A DNA stretch of 64,000 bases from the NCBI RefSeq assembly GCF_001368915.1, contig NZ_CSTE01000002.1, positions 1,062,497-1,126,496 of the forward strand, written 5' to 3'. Of this stretch, positions 58,852-64,000 are shown piece after piece (within the stretch, counting starts at the first letter, position 1; each line of letters starts with the position of its first letter). The position numbers were made by a program, and so were the translations under genes. Source of the DNA: Haloferax massiliensis. GTDB taxonomy: Archaea > Halobacteriota > Halobacteria > Halobacteriales > Haloferacaceae. The notes under the pieces were generated by a model. It did not search any database, was not told the DNA's origin, and saw nothing but the letters and a program-made list of their open reading frames with translations.

Positions 58852-59805
58852 ATGGACGAGGTACTCGCCGCCGACGGCCTCAGGAAGTCCTACGGCGACG
58901 TGGAGGCGCTCTCGGGCGTCTCCCTGTCGGTCGCCGAGGGGGAGGTCTTCGGCCTCATCGGTCCGAACGGCGCGGGGAAGACGACGCTGGTTCGCGCCCT
59001 CACGGGCACGACCGCGGTGGACTCGGGGTCGGCGGCCATCCTCGGGCGCGACCCGACCGAGGTGGACCGCCAGCGCCTCGGCGTCCTCCCGCAGGAGTTC
59101 CGGCCCGCGGGTCGGCTCACCGCCCGCGAGCTCGTGGCCTACTACGCCGGGCTCTACGACGACGCCCGCGACCCCGGCGCGGTGCTCGACGAGGTCGGTC
59201 TCGCCGACGCCGCCGACACGTGGTACGAGAACCTCTCGGGCGGCCAACAGCGCCGGGCCTGCATCGCGCTGACGCTCGTCAACGACCCCGACGTGCTGTT
59301 CCTGGACGAACCGACCACCGGCATCGACCCGGCCGGCCGCCGGTCGCTGTGGGGGCTCGTCGAGGACCTCGCGGCCGGCGGGACGACGGTGTTTCTCACC
59401 AGCCACTCGATGGAAGAGATAGAGCGCCTCGCCGACCGCGTGGGACTGCTCAACGCGGGCGAACTCGTCACGGTCGGCCGGCCGGACGACCTCGTGTCCG
59501 AGTACGGCGGCGACAGTCGTCTCGTCGTCCGGACCGACGGCGACGTCGACGCCGAGGCGACCCTCCGGTCGGTGTCGCTGCCGCCCGCGCTCGACGCGAC
59601 GGTGACGGGTGACGGCATCGCGGTCCACGGCGTCGGCCCGCGCGACATCGGCGACGTGGTCGCCGCCTTCGACGACGCGGGCGTCGTCTACGAGTCGCTC
59701 GTCTGGAAGCAGCCCGGTCTCGAAGAGGTCTACCTCTCTCTGACCGGCGAGCAGTTCGAGGCCGCACGCCCCGCCGCGGCCGCCGCGGTCGGAGGTGACA
59801 GATGA
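58852..59805 (+). CDS. ABC transporter ATP-binding protein (ABC-2 exporter)
   Basis: 317-residue ATPase. It has Walker A GPNGAGKTTLVRAL near residue 39, signature LSGGQQRRACIAL, Walker B VLFLDEPTTGIDPAGRR, and the switch His in LTSHSMEEIERLADRVG. Residues about 225-300 form the C-terminal domain of drug-exporter type ABC-2 ATPases. The permease gene follows, overlapping as ATGA, so the two make one export system. The substrate (a lipid, drug or metabolite) is unknown. A TATA-like CCTTACC is about 30 bases before ATG 58852. Confidence 0.94.
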   Translation: MDEVLAADGLRKSYGDVEALSGVSLSVAEGEVFGLIGPNGAGKTTLVRALTGTTAVDSGSAAILGRDPTEVDRQRLGVLPQEFRPAGRLTARELVAYYAGLYDDARDPGAVLDEVGLADAADTWYENLSGGQQRRACIALTLVNDPDVLFLDEPTTGIDPAGRRSLWGLVEDLAAGGTTVFLTSHSMEEIERLADRVGLLNAGELVTVGRPDDLVSEYGGDSRLVVRTDGDVDAEATLRSVSLPPALDATVTGDGIAVHGVGPRDIGDVVAAFDDAGVVYESLVWKQPGLEEVYLSLTGEQFEAARPAAAAAVGGDR

Positions 59806-60557
59806 GCCTCGCCGCCCGCGTCCGCTCGGAGTTCGTCGCCTCGTGGCACTCGTTCCTCCGGCGGCGGACGGCGGTCTTCTTCACCTTCTTCTTCCCCGCC
59901 ATCATCGTCGTCATCTTCGGGGCGCTCGTGCAGACCCAGCCGACCGGCGGCGGCCTGTTCGCCGAGCCGAAGGAGTACTACATCGCCGGCTATCTCGCGG
60001 TCGTCGTGCTGTTCACGCCGCTGTCGCGGGTCGGGAGCACCATCGCCCGCCACCGCGAGGGAAGCCGCTTCGAGAAGCTGGCGACGACGCCGCTGTCGCG
60101 CGCCGAGTGGCTCCTCGCGCACTCGCTCGTCAACGTCGTCGTCATCGGCCTCGCGGCGCTGTTGCTCCTCGCGCTGTCGGCGCTCGTGACCGGCGCGTCG
60201 GTTCCGCTGACGCCCGCGACGCTCGCCATCGTCCCCTTCGTCGCGCTCGGCGTGACGCTCTTCTGCGGCCTCGGGGCCGTCATCGGGAGCGTCGCCGATT
60301 CGCAGGACGGCGTCATCGCCGCGAGCAACGCCATCGCGCTCCCCCTGTTGTTCCTCTCGGAGACGTTCGTGACGCCCGACCTGCTTCCCGCGTGGTTCGT
60401 CCCGGCGCTGAACCTCTCGCCGCTCACGTACTTCGCCCGCGGCGTCCGGGCGCTCACCTACGGCGGCGGCGACTGGCTCACGAACCTCGCGGTGCTCGCG
60501 GCGCTCGCGGTCGCCTTCTTCGCGGCCGGAACGCTGGCGATTCCGCGGACCGACTGA
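59802..60557 (+). CDS. ABC-2 type permease
   Basis: 251-residue integral membrane partner with about six helices (residues about 20-45, 62-78, 100-125, 135-160, 170-195, 225-247). The segment HREGSRFEKLATTPLSRAEW is typical of ABC-2 permeases (the E-R-E-x-G-T-x-E-x-L-x-x-x-P-x motif in weakened form). It starts inside the end of the ATPase gene (ATGA) and is probably translated with it. It forms the channel of an exporter in the cytoplasmic membrane. Confidence 0.93.
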   Translation: MSLAARVRSEFVASWHSFLRRRTAVFFTFFFPAIIVVIFGALVQTQPTGGGLFAEPKEYYIAGYLAVVVLFTPLSRVGSTIARHREGSRFEKLATTPLSRAEWLLAHSLVNVVVIGLAALLLLALSALVTGASVPLTPATLAIVPFVALGVTLFCGLGAVIGSVADSQDGVIAASNAIALPLLFLSETFVTPDLLPAWFVPALNLSPLTYFARGVRALTYGGGDWLTNLAVLAALAVAFFAAGTLAIPRTD

Positions 60558-60627
60558 GGGGACGCACCGCTCCCGCCCGCGACGTTCGAGGCGTCCCGAG
60601 GGCCCCCGACGCGCCCGCAAACTCAAG

Positions 60628-60635
60628 CCTTAACC
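60628..60635 (+). promoter_or_regulatory. Probable TATA box of the gene at 60659
   Basis: CCTTAACC is centred about 28 bases before ATG 60659. Confidence 0.5.
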
Positions 60636-60658
60636 CGCGGCCGACCCCACGTGGTGGC

Positions 60659-60943
60659 ATGGTCGAAACTGAGACGTACACCATCGAGGGACCGGACGGA
60701 GACACCGAAGCGCTGGAACTCCCCGCGGGCCTCGTCGACATCTTCTCGGAGCAGGGCGAAGAGCCGACCGACGTCGTCGCCGACGTCGTCGTACAGGCGT
60801 TCGCACAGCAGGCCCACGTCGTCGCCCACCACAGCGAAGGCGGCGCGCCGGCCGACATCGCCGAAATCAACGAGAAGATGGAGGAACTGTTCGAAGAGCG
60901 CTTCGGCGTCCCGCTGTCGGACGCGCTCGGCCACTCGCACTAA
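60659..60943 (+). CDS. Small acidic conserved haloarchaeal protein
   Basis: 94 residues, soluble. It starts MVETETYTIEGPDGDTEALE, then ALELPAGLVDIFSEQGEEPT, a helix (DVVADVVVQAFAQQAHVVAH) and IAEINEKMEELFEERFGVPL. No catalytic or binding motif is visible, and no function is known to me. The frame used is the one with acidic, halophilic composition and an upstream promoter; a longer frame over the ABC permease is a shadow. Confidence 0.72.
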   Translation: MVETETYTIEGPDGDTEALELPAGLVDIFSEQGEEPTDVVADVVVQAFAQQAHVVAHHSEGGAPADIAEINEKMEELFEERFGVPLSDALGHSH

Positions 60944-60971
60944 GCGGCAGTCGCACCCGAATTTTCTCGAA

Positions 60972-61175
60972 TTACGACAGGTAGCCGCGCCTGTCGAGGG
61001 AGAGCCCAGCCACGACGACGACGAGCACGATGCCCAGCGCCACGGGCATGAAGTACGGACTAGATATCGTCCCTCGCGTGAGTTGCCACGAGCAGAGAAC
61101 CCCGAGAACTCCGCCGAGCGTGACGAGCGCCCAGAGGAACCCTAACTCGGAGAGAACCCGCGTCAGCACGGACAT
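60972..61175 (-). CDS. Small two-helix membrane protein
   Basis: 67-residue membrane protein: MSVLTRVLSELGFLWALVTL leads into a first helix (residues about 10-32), a loop (SWQLTRGTISSPYFMPVAL), and a second helix (about 43-58) ending in RRGYLS. It looks like a genuine gene by hydrophobic profile and its ATG, but no family is recognised. The next gene upstream, the ZIP transporter, ends 134 bases away on the same strand. Confidence 0.6.
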   Translation of the reverse strand: MSVLTRVLSELGFLWALVTLGGVLGVLCSWQLTRGTISSPYFMPVALGIVLVVVVAGLSLDRRGYLS

Positions 61176-61308
61176 CGTTCGCTCACCGGGACGCGTGGCG
61201 GTTCACTCGGTCCCGACATCACGACGAGCGCGGGGAAACGCCGTTCGAATCCGGTCATCACGGCTGTTCTGACAACCCGCAGAACCATATGTGTCTCAGC
61301 GGGCGCGC

Positions 61309-62106
61309 TCAGATGAACGCCAGCGGCACCATGATGGCGAAGCCGGCGACGAGGCCGGCGACGAGTTCGACCCGGCCGCCGCGCGGGAGGCGCTCGCCGA
61401 GTTCGAGCGCCTCGGGGATGAACTCCGTGAGGACGAGAAAGACCATCGCGCCGGCGGCGAAGCCGAAGCCAAAGGGGAGGAACTCCCGGGCGATGCGGAC
61501 GAAATAGAAGGCGATGACCGCGCCGATGGGCTGGGGCAGACTGGAGAAGATGGCCCACCAGACGAGCTTCCAGTTCGAGACCTCCATCGACCGGAGCGGG
61601 ATGGAGATTGCCAGCCCCTCGGGGACGTTGTGAATCGAGATGGCGATAGTCATGAACACCGCGAGCAGCGGGACGACGAAGCCGAACAGCTGGAAGCCGC
61701 CGTCGAGGCCGAGGTCGGCGAAGGAGACGCCGACGGCGACGCCCTCGGGGAAGCTGTGGACGGTGAGGATGCCGAGAATCAAAAGCAGTTTGCGGAAGTC
61801 GGCCTCCTCGTACTGCTTCGGGTCGACGTCCGCGCCCTCGATGACGTAGTGGGCGACGAGGACGAGCGCGACGCCCGCGAGCATCCCGATACCGAGTTGC
61901 AGCGGCGTCCCGTTGGCGAGCCCCTCGAAGACGAGTCCGAACAGCGACGCCGACACCATGATGCCCGAGGCGATACCCCACAGCGCCACGTTCCAGCGGT
62001 CGCTCACGTCCGAGACGAAGAAGAACGGAATCGCGCCGAGACCCGTCGCGATGGCCGTGACGAGCCCGGCGAGAAAGACGAACGTGAGAGCGGCAAACTG
62101 GTCCAT
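61309..62106 (-). CDS. ZIP family divalent-metal transporter
   Basis: 265-residue transporter with eight helices from ATG 62106 (MDQFAALTFVFLAGLVTAIA). The metal pathway is set by helix 4 TVHSFPEGVAVGVSFADLGL (HSFPEG) and helix 5 AISIHNVPEGLAISIPLRSM (HNVPEG), the defining motifs of ZIP proteins. Likely substrates are Zn2+, Mn2+ or Fe2+. Between helices 3 and 4 is a short loop with GADVDPKQYEEAD. The AT-rich upstream region holds a DtxR-type palindrome, which suggests metal-dependent control, probably by Mn or Fe. Confidence 0.94.
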   Translation of the reverse strand: MDQFAALTFVFLAGLVTAIATGLGAIPFFFVSDVSDRWNVALWGIASGIMVSASLFGLVFEGLANGTPLQLGIGMLAGVALVLVAHYVIEGADVDPKQYEEADFRKLLLILGILTVHSFPEGVAVGVSFADLGLDGGFQLFGFVVPLLAVFMTIAISIHNVPEGLAISIPLRSMEVSNWKLVWWAIFSSLPQPIGAVIAFYFVRIAREFLPFGFGFAAGAMVFLVLTEFIPEALELGERLPRGGRVELVAGLVAGFAIMVPLAFI

Positions 62107-62128
62107 ACCGAGGGTAGTCACTCGGTGC

Positions 62129-62146
62129 CGATAAGTATTATCATAT
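62129..62146 (-). promoter_or_regulatory. Probable core promoter of the ZIP transporter
   Basis: The AT-rich minus-strand sequence ATATGATAATACTTATC gives a TATA-like element about 27-34 bases before ATG 62106. Confidence 0.45.
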
Positions 62147-62155
62147 CCCAGATAA

Positions 62156-62171
62156 TTTTGGCAAGCCTAAA
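62156..62171. promoter_or_regulatory. DtxR-type operator upstream of the ZIP transporter
   Basis: TTTTGGCAAGCCTAAA is a 16-base near-perfect inverted repeat (TTTNGGC-AA-GCCNAAA; six of seven arm positions match). This arrangement, TTxGGCxxGCCxAA, resembles sites bound by DtxR/MntR/IdeR-family metal-dependent regulators. It lies just upstream of the TATA-like element. The remaining part of the 237-base gap up to 62343 is AT-rich (GTATACTATGTATTC and similar) without further recognisable sites. Confidence 0.5.
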
Positions 62172-62343
62172 GTATTGTGTGGGAGATAGAGGCGACCTAC
62201 CAGTTTAGACGGGCCGAAAAGTCGAACTGAACCGTATACTATGTATTCTGATAATTCTCCTCGTGAAAGCGGTCACTCGCCGAGGATAGTCGGTGAAGAA
62301 AGGGACCCGGTTTCGCGGTGTGCGCACCCGGAACGGAGCGGTC

Positions 62344-63096
62344 TCAGTCGTCGGCCGCCGACGCGCCCTCGGGTGAGTCGCCGTCGCCGCCCATCGGGGA
62401 GACGGGGGTGGCCGCGACGGAGCGGGCCGACCCCATCCAGCGCTCGACGTTGGCCGAGACGTAGTCGCGCGCGCCGAAGGCGACCGCGCCGCCGACGCCG
62501 ATGGCGAGGGCCGCGGCGATGCCCCACGCGAACGCCTGGGCGATGGTGAACAGGATGGCCACGTCGATGCCCATCGTGCTCAGGCCGATGACGACCGCGG
62601 TGAAGTAGAGGAACATCCGGGTGCCGACCGCGAAGACGCTCGTGTACGGCGTCTCGGTCGCCGCGCGGGTCCGGGTGATTGCGTCACCGATGAAGTCGGC
62701 GACGACGAACCCGAGGACGATGACGAGCAGGCCGGCCACGAACGACGGTGCGTACGACGCCGCGGTCGAGACCCATTCGGAGAACAGGTCGACCGCGAGC
62801 ACGTCGGCGGCCGCCAGTACGGCGATGGCGTAGACGAACCACTTGCCGAGCGTCCCGAACGCGCCCGAGACAGCCCGTTCGGTCCCGCCGAGAATCTTCC
62901 CGACGGGCGTCGCCAACACCGCCTTGTCGACCTCGACGCGGTCGGCGAGTCGCGTGATGAGGCGAGCCGTGATACTCCCGATGAACCAGCCGACGATGAG
63001 AATCAACAGCGCGCCCGCGAGCCGCGGGACGAACGCGAGCACGGCGTTGGTCAACTCTGCGACGGACTCGGTCAACGTGACTTGTAACGGATACAT
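62344..63096 (-). CDS. MscS-type transmembrane-helix protein
   Basis: 250-residue membrane protein with five helices. The start MYPLQVTLTESVAELTNAVL and the helix VPRLAGALLILIVGWFIGSI, followed by LITRLADRVEVDKAVLATPV, are the conserved TM-helix repeat of MscS-like mechanosensitive channels (PF05552 type). The helix SFVAGLLVIVLGFVVADFIG is a second copy. The beta-rich domain that follows the pore in true MscS is missing. It may therefore be a channel regulator or a truncated channel. The C-terminus is an acidic Gly-rich tail (GGDGDSPEGASAADD). Confidence 0.82.
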   Translation of the reverse strand: MYPLQVTLTESVAELTNAVLAFVPRLAGALLILIVGWFIGSITARLITRLADRVEVDKAVLATPVGKILGGTERAVSGAFGTLGKWFVYAIAVLAAADVLAVDLFSEWVSTAASYAPSFVAGLLVIVLGFVVADFIGDAITRTRAATETPYTSVFAVGTRMFLYFTAVVIGLSTMGIDVAILFTIAQAFAWGIAAALAIGVGGAVAFGARDYVSANVERWMGSARSVAATPVSPMGGDGDSPEGASAADD

Positions 63097-63300
63097 TGTT
63101 CCGAGTCGAACATGGCGCTCCCGACAGTTAGTTAATAGTAGGAGAACCGTTGCTGAAATTATCTCGTAATCGGTACCCTCAGATTTCGCCGATACTCGGC
63201 GAGAACGGACGAACAGTCGGTTCTCGCTGCGAATCTTCGGATTCTTTCCCTGCCGGCCCGCGGGCGGGACCGTCTCGGATTCGGGCGCGTCGGCCGCGAT

Positions 63301-63567
63301 TTAATCCCGGCTTGATTCGTCGCCGCGGTCGTTGGAGCCGGCGCGCTCGTCGGCGAGACGGCCGAGCTGTGTCGCGATTTCCTCCACGGCGACGACGAGT
63401 CTGGCGGCGTACCAGAGGACGACGGCGATGACGAGGAGGAACACCCACGCGAGGAGTTGCCGGGCGATGAGGAGTGCGTAGACGAGCGTCAGCGCGAGAA
63501 ACACCGTGACGGCGACTTTCACGCCCGCGGTCCGGTGGAGGGGCGTGCCGTCTGCTGATGGGGACAT
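63301..63567 (-). CDS. Small two-helix membrane protein
   Basis: 88 residues from ATG 63567: a short hydrophilic start, helices at residues about 16-35 and 38-57 (AVTVFLALTLVYALLIARQL, LAWVFLLVIAVVLWYAARLV), and a charged amphipathic C-terminal helix (EEIATQLGRLADERAGSNDR) predicted to form a coiled coil. No family is recognised. A TATA-like site CACATAATG is 27 bases before the ATG on the minus strand. The 204-base gap to the MscS-type gene holds only AT-rich promoter-like sequence. Confidence 0.65.
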   Translation of the reverse strand: MSPSADGTPLHRTAGVKVAVTVFLALTLVYALLIARQLLAWVFLLVIAVVLWYAARLVVAVEEIATQLGRLADERAGSNDRGDESSRD

Positions 63568-63590
63568 AACCCGTCGTTTTCGGGGGATGG

Positions 63591-63598
63591 CATTATGT
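63591..63598 (-). promoter_or_regulatory. Probable TATA box of the gene at 63301-63567
   Basis: On the minus strand ACATAATG is centred about 27 bases before the ATG at 63567. Confidence 0.45.
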
Positions 63599-63742
63599 GT
63601 TTGGCCGCCGAAGGCCGGCGGCGACCTCATCCCAACTGACGAGCGAAATCCGCCCAATTCCGCGGTATAAATCGCGAACAATCCCGATTAATTGCGCTAC
63701 TGTAGCGTGCCACCAAAGGCCGTGAGACGGCCCACACCACCG

Positions 63743-63750
63743 AGTTTATC
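63743..63750 (+). promoter_or_regulatory. Probable TATA box of the ADP-forming acyl-CoA synthetase gene
   Basis: AGTTTATC is centred about 29 bases before ATG 63776. A second TATA-like stretch, TATAAAT at 63666-63672, is too far upstream for the same start and might serve a longer transcript or the opposite strand. Confidence 0.5.
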
Positions 63751-63775
63751 AGTCAATGACCGGAATCAACAGGTA

Positions 63776-64000
63776 ATGGGAGAGCTATCCGAATTGTTCG
63801 CGCCGAACCGAATCGCGGTGGTCGGTGCGACCGAGCGCGAAGGAGCAGTCGGGCGGGCAATCATGGACAACCTCATCGACGAGTTCGACGGTGAGGTCGT
63901 TCCGGTCAACCCCAAGTACGACGAACTGTTCGGCCTGCGGTGCTACGGCGACGTCGGCGAGACGGACGCCGACCTCGCGGTCATCGTCGTCCCGCCGAAG
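63776..64000 (+). CDS. acd: Acetate-CoA ligase (ADP-forming), N-terminal part
   Basis: The window ends inside this gene; only the first 75 codons are visible. They read MGELSELFAPNRIAVVGATE, then the CoA-binding domain segments GAVGRAIMDNLIDEFDG and VVPVNPKYDELFGLRCY, ending at DLAVIVVPPK. This is the start of an acyl-CoA synthetase (NDP-forming) of the archaeal Acd type, which makes acetate and ATP from acetyl-CoA, ADP and phosphate. The catalytic His and the ATP-grasp domain lie beyond the window. Confidence 0.88.
   Translation, partial: MGELSELFAPNRIAVVGATEREGAVGRAIMDNLIDEFDGEVVPVNPKYDELFGLRCYGDVGETDADLAVIVVPPK

Overview
This window is chromosomal DNA of a halophilic archaeon (class Halobacteria). 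A Haloferax-like organism fits best. The sequence is very GC-rich and the proteins are rich in Asp and Glu. The information machinery is archaeal: TFB, RNA polymerase subunit L, an SRP 7S RNA and a GatCA amidotransferase. Many genes have a TATA-like element about 25-30 bases before the start codon, as expected for leaderless haloarchaeal transcripts. The species call is an inference from general resemblance, not from a comparison I could run.

Layout. Bases 1-2616 hold the end of an Mrp/Mnh Na+/H+ antiporter operon (mnhD-E-F-G), with mnhD out of frame. Next come coaBC, an FAD enzyme, an unknown gene and an SRPBCC protein (2632-6416). A potassium block (6502-11929) has two TrkA and two TrkH genes whose trkH ends converge. 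12058-23135 is mostly housekeeping: gatA/gatC, tfb, a NUDIX enzyme, a PHP/asparagine-synthase-like pair, purL, a quinone-reductase-like enzyme, small membrane proteins, hisF and rpoL. 23162-28962 holds two metallo-beta-lactamase-fold hydrolases around a membrane J-protein, a possible structured RNA, a uracil-DNA glycosylase, a cupin and unknowns. 29064-32867 is a type IV pilus ATPase/membrane-core pair, with pilC frameshifted. 32956-38237 has a methyltransferase, a thioredoxin-reductase-like enzyme, a large acidic lipoprotein, tRNA-Gly(TCC), an SDR enzyme, tatA and, on the minus strand, the SRP RNA. 38360-45109 includes a thiolase-like/DUF35 pair, an OYE-family flavoenzyme, a nitrilase-family hydrolase and a HEAT-repeat protein. 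45236-50826 carries an exported phospholipase-D-like protein, a RecJ/DHH protein with an S1 domain, a fructosamine-kinase-like enzyme and an overlapping JAMM protease/FAD synthase pair. 50941-54135 is a respiratory segment: cytochrome oxidase subunit II with a glycosylation-sequon tail, a heme O synthase fusion and a Cys-containing membrane protein. 54209-64000 has an aldo-keto reductase, a Gfo/Idh oxidoreductase, a PQQ-type sugar dehydrogenase, an ABC exporter, a ZIP metal transporter with a DtxR-type palindrome upstream, an MscS-helix protein and the start of an ADP-forming acyl-CoA synthetase.

Themes. Ion homeostasis (Mnh, Trk, ZIP, MscS-like) and envelope or secretion functions (Tat, SRP, pilus, lipoproteins, Cox) dominate. 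I see no integrase, transposase, CRISPR array or defence island, so this looks like core chromosome. The most unusual items are a thiolase-like protein with Ser at the catalytic Cys position beside a DUF35 protein without a zinc ribbon, a tandem Asn-Ser-Thr tail on Cox II, a possible new structured RNA, a repetitive tRNA leader, and two broken reading frames that may be sequencing errors.
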